This document shows, piece by piece, positions 1 to 8,500 of a stretch of 64,000 bases of DNA; positions within the stretch are counted from its first letter, which is position 1; every line of letters starts with the position of its first letter. The notes under the pieces were generated by a model that saw nothing but the letters and a program-made list of their open reading frames with translations, ran no database searches and had not been told where the DNA came from. The stretch is from Brumimicrobium ulvae (GTDB lineage Bacteria; Bacteroidota; Bacteroidia; Flavobacteriales_D; Crocinitomicaceae). The DNA is taken from positions 248,001-312,000 of the forward strand of contig NZ_CANNGT010000002.1 in assembly GCF_947504225.1 (NCBI RefSeq). Direction: 5' to 3'. A program made the position numbers and the translations under genes.

Positions 1-879
1 AGGGTTGACCTCAATAAAATAGATGCTTTGGTCTTCGTCTACTAAAAACTCTACCGTTCCGGCGTTGCTATAATTTACCGCTTTACCGATGGCCAAGGCA
101 TATTTATACAGATTTTCTTTTACTTCTTCACTCAAATGAACGGATGGTGCAAATTCAATTACCTTTTGATAACGGCGCTGTACCGAACAATCGCGTTCGT
201 ACATGTGCACTAAATTTCCGTGTTCATCCCCGAGAATTTGAATTTCGATGTGTTTTGGATTTTGCACATATTTCTCAATAAATACGGTATCGTCTCCAAA
301 TGCACTTTTGGCTTCACGTTTCGAATCTGGATAAGCTTGCTTTAAGTCTGCTTTGGTGTGAATTACCCGCATTCCACGTCCACCACCACCAGATGCTGCC
401 TTTAACATGACAGGATATCCAATTTTTTCAGCTTCTTCAATTGCAATATCAACCGAAGTTAGGTCTTTTTTATTGCTTTCAATAATTGGAATTCCGTTAT
501 CAATGGCTACTTTTTTCGCCATGACTTTATCTCCCAATGACCTCAAAACAGAAACATCAGGACCAATAAAGATGATTCCATTGTCTTCACAGGCTTGAGC
601 AAAATCTGCATTTTCAGATAAGAATCCATATCCTGGATGAATGGCATCGATCTTATTTTCTTTGGCCACTTGGATAATCTTGTCAATATCAAGATAAGGT
701 TTAATTGGGTCATCATCTTCTCCAATTTGATACGCTTCATCCGCTTTGTATCGGTGCAAAGAATACCTGTCTTCAAAAGTGTAAATTCCTACCGTTCTTA
801 AACCTATTTCTGTGCATGAACGAAAAATTCGAATTGCAATTTCACCTCTATTGGCGACAAGTACTTTTTTAATTTTCAT
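1..879 (-). CDS. pyc: Pyruvate carboxylase, N-terminal biotin carboxylase part (truncated by window edge)
   Basis: The minus-strand frame is open from the ATG at 877-879 to the left edge, giving the first 293 residues. It shows the biotin carboxylase N-lobe (ANRGEIAIRI near residue 9), HPGYGFLSEN, the ATP-grasp glycine loop (ASGGGGRGMR) and ERDCSVQRR. The stretch HRYKADEAY after the first Rossmann strands is typical of pyruvate carboxylase; AccC usually has H-x-x-x-ADEA with different spacing, so I prefer pyruvate carboxylase (ATP- and biotin-dependent formation of oxaloacetate, cytoplasm). The carboxyltransferase and biotinyl domains would lie outside the window, so AccC of an acyl-CoA carboxylase is not formally excluded. 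Confidence 0.82.
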   Translation of the reverse strand, partial: MKIKKVLVANRGEIAIRIFRSCTEIGLRTVGIYTFEDRYSLHRYKADEAYQIGEDDDPIKPYLDIDKIIQVAKENKIDAIHPGYGFLSENADFAQACEDNGIIFIGPDVSVLRSLGDKVMAKKVAIDNGIPIIESNKKDLTSVDIAIEEAEKIGYPVMLKAASGGGGRGMRVIHTKADLKQAYPDSKREAKSAFGDDTVFIEKYVQNPKHIEIQILGDEHGNLVHMYERDCSVQRRYQKVIEFAPSVHLSEEVKENLYKYALAIGKAVNYSNAGTVEFLVDEDQSIYFIEVNP

Positions 880-1316
880 CTATTGGATTTTTATGATTTT
901 GGTCAGTGTTTTAAACTGATACCTATAATATCGCATTTTTTGATGAAAATATGACCGAAAACGTCAATTTTTTAGAATTTTTACCAAAATAGTCTTTTTG
1001 TAAATTGAGAAATTAAAGAAAACGCCACAAACTATCCGTTTGAAAAGAAAATAACTTTTTATCGCTCTCAGAAAGAGTTAAAACTATGCTCCCAAAAGGC
1101 CTCGGGATTAGTGCATCTCGCTTTGGCTTCTAAAAACTTATCAGACAGTAGACGTTAGACAAAAATGTTTAACATCTAACATCTAATCTATTTTGTTAAC
1201 TATAGAATTTTTTCTCATGTAAACCTATGGTACTTTTGGTTCATAGTGGTTTAGTTAGCGAAGTGTTATTATAATTTACTATCTTTTCCACATTAAACAA
1301 CGACAGAAAATACAAC
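880..1316. other. Intergenic region between pyc and the SMR gene
   Basis: This 437-bp stretch has no convincing ORF. It contains a short inverted repeat at about 1154-1180 (GTTAGA paired with TCTAAC) and a Bacteroidota -7-like octamer TACTTTTG at 1231-1238, about 80 bp before the SMR start, without a clear -33 partner. I looked for a guanidine riboswitch because the downstream gene is SugE-like and saw no convincing ykkC or mini-ykkC pattern. Confidence 0.5.
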
Positions 1317-1664
1317 ATGAGCATCAATTGGATTATATTGATTATAGGAGGTTTATTTGAAACCGGATTTGCTATAAGCTTAGGTAAAGCACAGCAATCA
1401 TCTGGAAAAGAATTATGGATGTGGCTGATTGCCTTTGCCGTCTGTGTGAGCATCAGTATGTACTTATTGTTTAAAGCCATGGGAGGCGAACATGCCATTC
1501 CTGTAGGAACAGCCTATGCTGTATGGGGAGCAATCGGAGCAATCGGAACAGTAATCGGAGGAATCATTTTATTTAAGGAGCCGATTACTTTTTGGCGCAT
1601 GTTTTTTCTGATGACTTTGGTTATTTCCATTGTTGGCTTGCAAATCGTGAGCAGTAAATCGTAA
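1317..1664 (+). CDS. SugE/Gdx-type small multidrug resistance transporter
   Basis: 115 residues with four hydrophobic helices, the size of the SMR family (dual-topology dimers in the inner membrane). The membrane glutamate of helix 1 is E15 (LFETGF), and helix 3 carries PVGTAYAVWGAIGAIG, which is closer to the guanidinium exporters SugE/Gdx than to EmrE. By family knowledge the substrate would be guanidinium or small quaternary ammonium ions, exchanged for protons. The tryptophan that usually follows the glutamate by three residues in Gdx is phenylalanine here, and a short insertion (GGEHA) precedes helix 3, so the substrate is uncertain. It is a single-gene unit with pyc transcribed away from it. 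Confidence 0.85.
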   Translation: MSINWIILIIGGLFETGFAISLGKAQQSSGKELWMWLIAFAVCVSISMYLLFKAMGGEHAIPVGTAYAVWGAIGAIGTVIGGIILFKEPITFWRMFFLMTLVISIVGLQIVSSKS

Positions 1665-1695
1665 CTAGGAGAGCTTTATAAAGGGGACTTCGGGA

Positions 1696-1816
1696 CTTCG
1701 AGAGCTTCAGTCACCTCAGTAGCTGCTTGCATTGAATAAAATTGGAGATAACAAACAGTAAATTTTAACTTAGGCTTTTACTTATTACGGAACACCGCTG
1801 GCTGAGGCTCTCGAAG
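1696..1816. repeat. Inverted-repeat element with 18-bp arms
   Basis: Left arm 1696-1713 and right arm 1799-1816 are reverse complements over 18 bp with two transitions (consensus CTTCGAGAGCYTCAGYCA). They lie in the spacer between the convergent SMR and UspA genes. A tandem GGGACTTC pair stands just left of the left arm. The arm resembles extragenic repeats I recall from Flavobacteriales genomes that contain CTTCGA...CTCAG; that link is inference. Confidence 0.55.
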
Positions 1817-1826
1817 CAAAGGTGTT

Positions 1827-2705
1827 TTAATTAATCACCAACAGCGGCATATTTCTATTTCGAATCAATAAATCATTGGTCACACTTCCAATAAACAACG
1901 AAGCAATTTTACTGCTTCCTCGTGCTGAAACGACAATGATGTCAAAGTCTTCTTTTTCTGCATGCAATTCAATGGCTTCAACGACCGACAAATCTTTTCT
2001 GTCGATGGATTTAAAAGGAATTTCTTCTGCAATCTTATATCTTTTTTTGAACTGTTTTACCTTTTCTTTGAGGTTCTTTTTAGTTTTATCAATAGCCTTT
2101 TCTGTATTGATATAAGGAAAGAAAAACGAAGGAATATTATAGACATGCAAAGCTTCTATTTCTCCTTGAGAACTAGCAATTAAGGTTTGTGTTTCAGCGA
2201 AAGATTGAGCAGATTCAGAACTGAAGTCAGTAGGAATGAGCACTCTTTTTAGTTGATGTCTTGTTTTTTCTGGCACCAAGAGGACATTCGCATCCATCAT
2301 ACGTACAAGTTTTTGGTTCAATGCTCCAGTTCCTTGTAATTCGTTTTTGTTTCCAGTGAGTAGAATATCTATTTTATATTCTTTAGATAAATGCGTGAGA
2401 ATACTTTCTGTATAATCATCCGTGGTCAGTAAAACAGTATGTGGAACTGCACCAGAATAATGTTTTTCTATCGATCGGGTGAGTTCCTTGTCAATGATGT
2501 TTTCAATTGAAATTTCTTCTTCCAAAAAGCTGTCCTGTAAACTGTCTAATTTATAGTGTTTGATGTTGTGAATGAAGTAGATGTGTTCCATTCCCCAAAC
2601 CTTGCTCAGAAAACTAACGTAATTGAGCAAAATGGCATCCATTTCCGATAAATCCATGGCCACCATAATTCTTAAGTCTGTTTTTAAATTTTTCTTTCTA
2701 GTCAT
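1827..2705 (-). CDS. Tandem universal stress protein (UspA) protein
   Basis: 292 residues made of two Usp domains (about 1-145 and 150-292). Each starts with a hydrophobic strand plus an Asp (IMVAMDLS; VLIPTDFS). The second ends with ARGSSKIASLFIGSV, which resembles the ATP-binding G-rich loop; in the first domain the loop is degenerate (GNKNELQGTGALNQ). The ATG at 2703-2705 lies inside the last codons of the upstream BCCT gene (8-bp overlap), so the two are translationally coupled. A Usp partner of an osmolyte transporter recalls TeaD of the ectoine TRAP system in Halomonas; a regulatory role on the transporter is inference. Confidence 0.88.
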   Translation of the reverse strand: MTRKKNLKTDLRIMVAMDLSEMDAILLNYVSFLSKVWGMEHIYFIHNIKHYKLDSLQDSFLEEEISIENIIDKELTRSIEKHYSGAVPHTVLLTTDDYTESILTHLSKEYKIDILLTGNKNELQGTGALNQKLVRMMDANVLLVPEKTRHQLKRVLIPTDFSSESAQSFAETQTLIASSQGEIEALHVYNIPSFFFPYINTEKAIDKTKKNLKEKVKQFKKRYKIAEEIPFKSIDRKDLSVVEAIELHAEKEDFDIIVVSARGSSKIASLFIGSVTNDLLIRNRNMPLLVIN

Positions 2706-4398
2706 TTTCTTCGGTTTTATCGTCTAACTTTTGTTCATCAATCTGCTGTATACCTTTTTTGTCGCTAGGATTGATTTTGTCTAGGTTACGTTCTTCACGG
2801 TCCTTATTTATTAATTGAAGGATATTCTTTCTGTAATCTTCTCGTTCAATTAATTTTTCTTTCCGTTCAGCTTTACTATAGTCTTCTTTCATTCCAGAAA
2901 ACAAGGAGAAACACATGACCACGAGCATTATTGCAAAAGGGAGTCCTGAAATTGTAACTGCGGTTTGTAAGGCATTTAATCCTCCACCATACATTAGAAC
3001 TCCTGCAACCACTCCAGTTGCTGCGGCCCAAATTACCCTTTGATATTTTGGTGTTTTTTCTTTTCCACCTGAAGTAATACTGTCAATCACTAAAGCTCCT
3101 GAATCGGCAGAAGTAATAATAAAACTACTGATGAGGATTAGGCCGAGCACTTTCAACACCATTGCCAGTGGGAACTTATCAAAGAAGACGTAAATAGCGG
3201 TTGAAATATCTTCTCCAACAGCTGCAATCATCGCAGTATCTCCATTGATGATGTCTCTCATTGTAATTCCTCCAAATGCACTAAACCATAAGAAAGTAAC
3301 TACAGAAGGTAGAATTAACACCCCCAGAATAAATTCTTTTACCGTTCTTCCTTTTGAAATTCTAGCGATAAATGTTCCCACAAAAGGAGACCATGAAATC
3401 CACCATCCCCAATACATAATGGTTCTGGTTTTTTGCCAATCGGTACCACGTAAAGATTCTGTCCAAGTGGCCATATCAATAAAGTTGACCAAGTAACTTC
3501 CCACGTTCTGAATGTATGCACTTAAAATATAAGTGGTAGGTCCTAAAATCAGTACCAATAAAAAGATAGCGGAGGCAACGCGAATGTTAAGTTTACTCAA
3601 AAATTGAACTCCTTTATTCAACCCTGTAAATGCAGATAATGTGGCGGCCAATGTAACGGCAAGAATAATCAGCATTTGATAGAATAATGTACTTGGAATA
3701 CCAAAGACGTGAGTGAATCCTTGGTTAATTTGACCTACACCAAACCCTATGGTGGTGGCCAACCCAAAAAGAGTGGTGATTACCGCCATAATGTCGATTA
3801 GGTCACCCATCCATCCGTAAATTTTATTCCCAAGAATAGGGTAAAAAGCGGAACGCAAGGTCAAAGGCATCTTTCGATTGAATGTAAAATACGCTAAGGA
3901 TAACCCCACTACTGAATAAATAGCCCATCCATGAATTCCATGGTGAAGGAAAGAAAAATTGATGGCTTCTTGTGCAATGTTTACAGGATCTTCTCCGGCT
4001 AATCGGGGTGGATTTAAAAAGTCGCGAACAGGATCGGCTATACTAAACAGCACCAATCCATTTCCTACTCCTGCACTAAAGAGCATTGCGAACCATGCCC
4101 AACGGCTAAATTCTGGTGTGGCTTTTCTTCCTCCTATTCGTAGGGAGCCAAATTTACTAAAAGCCATATAAAGACAAAAAACGATAAATAAGTTTACCGC
4201 TAAAGTGTAAATCCATCCGCCATGTTCTGAAACGTAGGTTTGTGCGATTCCAAAATAGTGATCCGCTTGTTCTTTAAAAACAAGGGTAAAACCAACACTA
4301 AAAATAATAACAGCAATGGCAGTAAAAAACACTGTTTTGTTAACAACCAACCCGAAGAATTTTGAAGTATTGTCCTTTCTTGTAACTTTTATCGACAT
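2698..4398 (-). CDS. BCCT family betaine/choline/carnitine transporter
   Basis: 566 residues with about 12 membrane helices and a charged C-terminal tail of about 60 residues. Family marks are the glycine-rich helix AGVGNGLVLFSIADP (BetP has AGMGIGLMFYGTTEP at this place), the tryptophan-rich helix YWGWWISWSPFVGTF near residues 325-345, and WFSAFGG. Family function is sodium- or proton-coupled uptake of quaternary ammonium osmolytes, or exchange. The acidic/basic C-tail (KIN, DRE, KTEEND) could be an osmosensing tail as in BetP, though this is unproven. It is first in a two-gene operon with the Usp protein and divergent from the NfeD/flotillin pair. Confidence 0.93.
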   Translation of the reverse strand: MSIKVTRKDNTSKFFGLVVNKTVFFTAIAVIIFSVGFTLVFKEQADHYFGIAQTYVSEHGGWIYTLAVNLFIVFCLYMAFSKFGSLRIGGRKATPEFSRWAWFAMLFSAGVGNGLVLFSIADPVRDFLNPPRLAGEDPVNIAQEAINFSFLHHGIHGWAIYSVVGLSLAYFTFNRKMPLTLRSAFYPILGNKIYGWMGDLIDIMAVITTLFGLATTIGFGVGQINQGFTHVFGIPSTLFYQMLIILAVTLAATLSAFTGLNKGVQFLSKLNIRVASAIFLLVLILGPTTYILSAYIQNVGSYLVNFIDMATWTESLRGTDWQKTRTIMYWGWWISWSPFVGTFIARISKGRTVKEFILGVLILPSVVTFLWFSAFGGITMRDIINGDTAMIAAVGEDISTAIYVFFDKFPLAMVLKVLGLILISSFIITSADSGALVIDSITSGGKEKTPKYQRVIWAAATGVVAGVLMYGGGLNALQTAVTISGLPFAIMLVVMCFSLFSGMKEDYSKAERKEKLIEREDYRKNILQLINKDREERNLDKINPSDKKGIQQIDEQKLDDKTEEND

Positions 4399-4711
4399 CT
4401 GTTTTGTTTAAATTTTTAAGCATAGAAAATAGTACAAATAGATGGATTTGACAAATTTTGGTACTTATTTGGCTAGAAAACCCTGTGATAGACAATTTAT
4501 CTTTTTCTAAATAAGTGAATTCAAGCAAAATTAATAAAACACGATTCATCGTTTATCCATATTTGTAATTCAAATTACAACACTTCAATTTGCAGAAGGA
4601 AACAGTAAGGACTATTTTTTTATATTAAATGTCACGTATAAATCACAACAGATATTCAATAAATTGACTATTTTGGTTGTTTAAATTCATTAAAAATGAA
4701 AATGACTACTT
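4399..4711. other. Divergent intergenic region, BCCT / NfeD-flotillin
   Basis: 313 bp that must hold the promoters of both divergent operons. The notable content is the 18-bp perfect palindrome listed separately; no full TTTG-N19-TAnnTTTG promoter was found on either strand, and there is no other ORF worth calling. Confidence 0.5.
4563..4580. promoter_or_regulatory. Candidate operator palindrome
   Basis: TTGTAATT at 4563-4570 and AATTACAA at 4573-4580 are exact reverse complements separated by two bases. The site lies centrally between two divergent operons (165 bp from the BCCT start, 132 bp from the NfeD start), which fits a dimeric repressor or activator site. No T-tract follows, and no gene ends here, so it is not a terminator. 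Confidence 0.45.
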
Positions 4712-5299
4712 ATGCAAGAGCTTTTTAAGGGACTAACCCTCTATGAACAAACCTATTGGATCATCGCCATAATTGGCTCCTTAATATTGGGTATTATTCT
4801 GGTCATGACCTTTGTTGGTGGAGACATGGACAGTGATATGGCAGCGGATGCTACAGACTTTGAAGCCGACGATGGAGGAGTTGGTTTTCAGTTTTTTACG
4901 TTTAAAAATTTAATTGCCTTTTTCACTATTTTTGGCTGGACAGGTGTGATATTGATTGGGTCTGGTTTATCCAATGGAATTGTTTTAATGATTTCTTCCA
5001 TTGCTGGATTAATCATGATGGTGATTACTTCTTCACTATTTTACTTTATGAATAAGCTTGCAGAAAGCGGAACTTTAAAGATTAAAAACGCCATTGGTGT
5101 AGTAGGAGAAGTTTATTTACCCATTGGACCGAATCGCTCTAAAACAGGAAAAGTACAAATTAGTGTTCAAGGTTCTTTTAGAGAATTAGACGCTATTACA
5201 GATGAAAATATAATGTTGACCACCGGTACTGTGGTAAAAGTAATCGATATAGTAAGTGCCGAACTATTATTAGTAGAAACCCTTTCAAAAACCAAATAA
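4712..5299 (+). CDS. NfeD/YuaF-like membrane protein, flotillin partner
   Basis: 195 residues: one helix near 17-36, an acidic linker (GGDMDSDMAADATDFEADDGG), two helices near 65-115, and a C-terminal beta-rich domain (about 125-190, with GVVGEVYLPIGPNRSKTGKV) that fits the OB fold of NfeD proteins. In bacteria NfeD1b/YuaF genes sit directly upstream of flotillin genes and take part in membrane microdomain organisation. Here the flotillin gene starts only 3 bp after the stop, so they form an operon. Assignment rests on topology and context as much as on motifs. Confidence 0.82.
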   Translation: MQELFKGLTLYEQTYWIIAIIGSLILGIILVMTFVGGDMDSDMAADATDFEADDGGVGFQFFTFKNLIAFFTIFGWTGVILIGSGLSNGIVLMISSIAGLIMMVITSSLFYFMNKLAESGTLKIKNAIGVVGEVYLPIGPNRSKTGKVQISVQGSFRELDAITDENIMLTTGTVVKVIDIVSAELLLVETLSKTK

Positions 5300-5302
5300 C
5301 CT

Positions 5303-6748
5303 ATGAACTTATTAATTGCTCAAGTGGAGCTATTCAACGGAATCTATTTAGTTGCCGCGGTAGTATTGATTTTATTTGTCTTCTTCTTCTCTATGATGAG
5401 AAGGTACAAGCGTTGTCCATCGGATAGGATTCTTGTGGTTTACGGAAAAACAGGTGGCGGACAATCTGCAAAATGTATTCATGGTGGTGCGGCATTCATT
5501 TGGCCTATCATTCAAGATTATGAATTTTTGGATTTAACACCCATGTCAATCGAGGTGAATTTAACCAATGCATTATCCAAGCAAAACATTCGAGTGAACG
5601 TTCCTTCAAGATTTACAATTGGTATTTCTACAGAACCAAGTGTAATGCAAAATGCAGCAGAAAGATTATTAGGACTTACTTTAGAATCGGTTAAGGATTT
5701 AGCACAAGAGATCATTTTTGGTCAACTGCGTATGGTTGTAGCTTCGATGGATATTGAAGAAATTAATTCTGACAGAGATGTGTTTTTATCTCACATTACG
5801 CATGGTGTTGAAGCCGAGTTGAAAAAAGTAGGTTTGAAATTGATCAACGTGAACATTACTGACATTCACGATGAGTCAGGATATATCGAAGCACTTGGGA
5901 AAGAAGCCGCAGCCAAAGCAATCAACGATGCGAAGATTTCTGTATCTCAAAAAGACAGGGATGGTTCTATCGGGGAAGCACAGGCCGTACAAGATCAACG
6001 TATTCAAGTAGCGGCAGCCAATGCTCATGCCGTGGAAGGAGAGAATACAGCGAAAATTCAAATTGCAAATTCAGATGCAGCCAGAAGATCTAAAGAAGCA
6101 GAGGCAGAGAAAATTGCCATTGCTTCAGAGAAAGTTCAAGCGGCGAAAGCATTAGAAGAGGCCTATGCAGCGGAGAAAATTGCAGAGGAAGCCAGAGCAA
6201 AACGTAAAGAAGCTGAGCAAGGAGCTGATATTATTGTTCCGGCAAGAATTGATAAACAAAAAATAGAGATTGATGCGGAGGCGCAAGCAGAACAGATCAG
6301 AAGAATTGCAAAAGGGGAAGCAGACGCTATTTTCATGAAGAAAGAGGCAGAAGCGAAAGGACTTTATGAAATTCTTACTAAACAAGCAGAAGGTTTAGAT
6401 CAGATTGTGAAAGCTGCGGGTAATAATTCTAAGGATGCGGTTTTACTTTTAGTTGCAGATAAACTACCAGAGTTAGTAAAAACACAAGCTGAAGCCATTA
6501 AAAACATTAAGATTGATAAGATTACAGTATGGGAAAATGGAGGAGGAAAAGAGGGGCAAACCTCTACTTCTAACTTCATTTCAGGAATGTATAAGTCTGT
6601 TCCACCGCTTCAAGAAATGTTCAATATGGCAGGAATGCAATTGCCGAATTACCTAAAAGGTGAAGAAATAGATGAAGAAAACGGCGAAAGTGATCAAAGT
6701 GGTGCTGAGTCGAATGATCTAAAACCCAAAGAGGATAAGTCAGAATAA
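5303..6748 (+). CDS. Flotillin family SPFH protein
   Basis: 481 residues. An N-terminal membrane anchor (about 12-32) is followed by RRYKRCPSDRILVVYG, then an SPFH/Band 7 domain to about residue 220, a long Ala/Glu/Lys-rich coiled coil with AEAEK-type repeats (about 225-375), and a disordered acidic C-terminus. This order is that of FloT/YqiK flotillins, scaffold proteins of inner-membrane microdomains. It is the second gene of the NfeD-flotillin operon and ends at a strong hairpin terminator. The client proteins cannot be told from the sequence. Confidence 0.93.
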   Translation: MNLLIAQVELFNGIYLVAAVVLILFVFFFSMMRRYKRCPSDRILVVYGKTGGGQSAKCIHGGAAFIWPIIQDYEFLDLTPMSIEVNLTNALSKQNIRVNVPSRFTIGISTEPSVMQNAAERLLGLTLESVKDLAQEIIFGQLRMVVASMDIEEINSDRDVFLSHITHGVEAELKKVGLKLINVNITDIHDESGYIEALGKEAAAKAINDAKISVSQKDRDGSIGEAQAVQDQRIQVAAANAHAVEGENTAKIQIANSDAARRSKEAEAEKIAIASEKVQAAKALEEAYAAEKIAEEARAKRKEAEQGADIIVPARIDKQKIEIDAEAQAEQIRRIAKGEADAIFMKKEAEAKGLYEILTKQAEGLDQIVKAAGNNSKDAVLLLVADKLPELVKTQAEAIKNIKIDKITVWENGGGKEGQTSTSNFISGMYKSVPPLQEMFNMAGMQLPNYLKGEEIDEENGESDQSGAESNDLKPKEDKSE

Positions 6749-6772
6749 GCAATTACGCTATTTAATAGTTTT

Positions 6773-6801
6773 AAAACCTCGTCAATTGACGAGGTTTTTT
6801 T
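6773..6801. terminator. Intrinsic terminator after the flotillin gene
   Basis: Perfect 11-bp stem (6773-6783 with 6788-6798, core CCTCGTC/GACGAGG), AATT loop, followed by a T run to 6801. It lies between the convergent flotillin and MscS genes and the flanking A run would also give U residues on the other strand, so it may serve both. Confidence 0.9.
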
Positions 6802-6835
6802 ACGTTAAGGTTCAGTACAACACGAAAAGTCTAGT

Positions 6836-7360
6836 TTAAATATCAATATCAGTCTTACTAGGTCTTTTACTTCCCTTTTTCGTAATCATTTTTTGAATGA
6901 ATAAGTTACTTGGAATTGTGATCATTCCTCCTTCTTTACTTTTTACAGTGACAAAAAAAATACCGACATCGCTTATTTTTCCTTTTACAGGGTGATCTAC
7001 ATCAAATATTTCTATCTCATCTCCAATTTTTGCAGGGTGATTAAAGAAGATGATGAGGGTTGCTGTAATGTTTGAAATAATTGACCATTGTGCAAAAAAT
7101 GCAATACCTAAAACCGTAAGTAAAGAAGACACGAAAAACAAGAGCTCAGATTGCTCAACTCCCCAAATAAAGAAAAGTAAAGTTAAACTGATGGTAATTA
7201 AAATCAGTTGGATAATCTTATTTACAATTTTTACACGTGTTTTCGATTTGGAAAACTTTTTAGCGGCTCTAATCGTTGCTTTTTTAGTTACGTATTTTAA
7301 TATAAAATAAGCAATAATAACAACTAGTGATTCAATGAGATGTAAGGTGTATTCTTCCAT
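6836..7360 (-). CDS. Small mechanosensitive ion channel, MscS family
   Basis: 174 residues with helices near 8-25, 45-68 and the pore helix 75-108, followed by NHPAKIGDEIEIF and a short beta domain (VKGKISDVGIFFVTVKSKEGGMITIPSNLF), all diagnostic of MscS. The usual pore motif with alternating Gly and Ala is modified to LGIAFFAQWSIISN. At 174 residues it lacks the C-terminal alpha/beta cage of E. coli MscS (286 residues) and belongs with minimal MscS-like proteins. Expected role: tension-gated release of solutes at the inner membrane after osmotic down-shock. The 13-bp gap to the upstream TPR gene suggests cotranscription. Confidence 0.9.
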   Translation of the reverse strand: MEEYTLHLIESLVVIIAYFILKYVTKKATIRAAKKFSKSKTRVKIVNKIIQLILITISLTLLFFIWGVEQSELLFFVSSLLTVLGIAFFAQWSIISNITATLIIFFNHPAKIGDEIEIFDVDHPVKGKISDVGIFFVTVKSKEGGMITIPSNLFIQKMITKKGSKRPSKTDIDI

Positions 7361-7373
7361 AGTTGAAATTTAT

Positions 7374-8060
7374 TTACAAAAGACAAAGGTAATTCTTTAT
7401 AACTGGTTTCGGCGATCGAGTGGCTTTAATATAGGTTAATTTAAGCTGCTCTTTTTTTTTTCGATTAAGTAAATAAACATATAACTCTAATGCTCCTCCT
7501 ACCAACAACAAAAGAACTCCAAAATAGTTTAAAATTAACTGCGAGTCAGGGTTTAACTGATTGAAAAAAGTGTAATTACCGATCAACCAAATACCTGCAG
7601 TAATCCAAATGGGATTGGTTACTTTTCTAAGGGTCTCGACCTTCAAACCAATTAACCAAGTATTGTATTTTTCGTTTTTTGGATAATGAAGGACCAAGGT
7701 TTTAAATACCTCAATTGACTTCTTGACTTTTCTTATTTCCCAAAGGGCAGCGCCATAATGAAAGAGTAAGGTTTCGTAATAATGATTTTCGTAAAGCTTT
7801 TTCTGGTCCATCCCAGGTAGCTTTTTAAACATCTCTATTGCATTTTTTAAAGCTACTGTTGCCTCTGTATAATATCCATCAGCACCCAAACTTAATCCAT
7901 ATTCAGAAAGCCATCTTAACTTAAGGCTGTAATTTTCCTCAATTGTCGTGTCTATGGCGTCAATTGAAGATATATTGTTTTCATAAAATGAAATCATTGA
8001 TTTAACGCGGTCTCCGTCAATGCTTTCGAATTCATCGTGTAATTCCTTTATACTTTTCAT
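7374..8060 (-). CDS. TPR-like membrane protein of unknown function
   Basis: 228 residues. The soluble N-terminal part (1-150) has helical pairs with TPR character (for example YTEATVALKNAIEMFKKLPG and YGAALWEIRKVKKSIEVFKT). Two membrane helices follow (about 158-176 and 182-203) and a basic tail (LLNRKKKEQ). No enzyme motif is visible. It is likely cotranscribed with the MscS gene just downstream and may be an inner-membrane adaptor; I do not recognise a named family. Confidence 0.7.
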   Translation of the reverse strand: MKSIKELHDEFESIDGDRVKSMISFYENNISSIDAIDTTIEENYSLKLRWLSEYGLSLGADGYYTEATVALKNAIEMFKKLPGMDQKKLYENHYYETLLFHYGAALWEIRKVKKSIEVFKTLVLHYPKNEKYNTWLIGLKVETLRKVTNPIWITAGIWLIGNYTFFNQLNPDSQLILNYFGVLLLLVGGALELYVYLLNRKKKEQLKLTYIKATRSPKPVIKNYLCLL

Positions 8061-8140
8061 TTTTGTGTAGACAATACTGTATTAAGAGGTGCTATAAAAG
8101 ATCGAAAATACAATAAATTTTAATCACTTAAAGGAAGAAA

Positions 8141-8171
8141 ACAAAAAAGCCAGATTATATTGACCTGGCTT
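8141..8171 (-). terminator. Intrinsic terminator after the rhodanese pair
   Basis: Read on the minus strand: stem AAGCCAG (8171-8165) pairing with CTGGCTT (8153-8147) around an 11-base loop, then a U run from the A run at 8143-8148. It stands 22 bp after the stop of the second rhodanese gene. Confidence 0.85.
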
Positions 8172-8192
8172 AGTTCTGTATTATAAACACGA

Positions 8193-8498
8193 CTATAACT
8201 TATTGTTGAGACTTCTCCATCCACCACCGTTATGAACTTCATAACCAGCGTTTTTAAGAATGTTCTTTGCACTTCCACTTCGATTTCCAGAAGCACAACA
8301 TGTAATAATTACTCTGTCTTTTTTCAAACCACTTAACTTTCTATTGAGTTCTTGTAATGGAATGTTCTTAGCACCTTTTATATGTCCGCTTTTGAATTCC
8401 CCTGGCGAACGAACATCCAAGATGATGGCACCGTTCTTTTTTAATTCTGCGAAGTCTACTTTTGGTCCTCCTCCAAATAATCTACTGAAAAATCCCAT
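8193..8498 (-). CDS. Single-domain rhodanese (second of a tandem pair)
   Basis: 101 residues, a single rhodanese domain. DVRSPGEFKSGHIKGAKNIPL and the active-site loop CASGNRSG (C68 as the persulfide-forming cysteine, preceded by C67) are clear. The N-terminus (MGFFSRLFGGGPK) is short and amphipathic, not a signal peptide, so the enzyme is likely cytoplasmic. Family role: transfer of sulfane sulfur to thiophilic acceptors. The gene begins 2 bp after the stop of its paralogue, with which it shares NIPLQE, CCASGNRSG and NGGGW. Confidence 0.92.
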   Translation of the reverse strand: MGFFSRLFGGGPKVDFAELKKNGAIILDVRSPGEFKSGHIKGAKNIPLQELNRKLSGLKKDRVIITCCASGNRSGSAKNILKNAGYEVHNGGGWRSLNNKL

Positions 8499-8500
8499 AT

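Noticed and set aside
543..776. Minus-strand ORF inside the pyc fragment
   Set aside because: It lies wholly inside the biotin carboxylase frame in a different frame and has no family features.
1176..1316. Possible guanidine riboswitch upstream of the SugE-like gene
   Set aside because: No ACGR-type loops or conserved ykkC pattern were seen.
1241..1498. Antisense ORF over the SMR gene
   Set aside because: A shadow of the SMR frame, with no domain.
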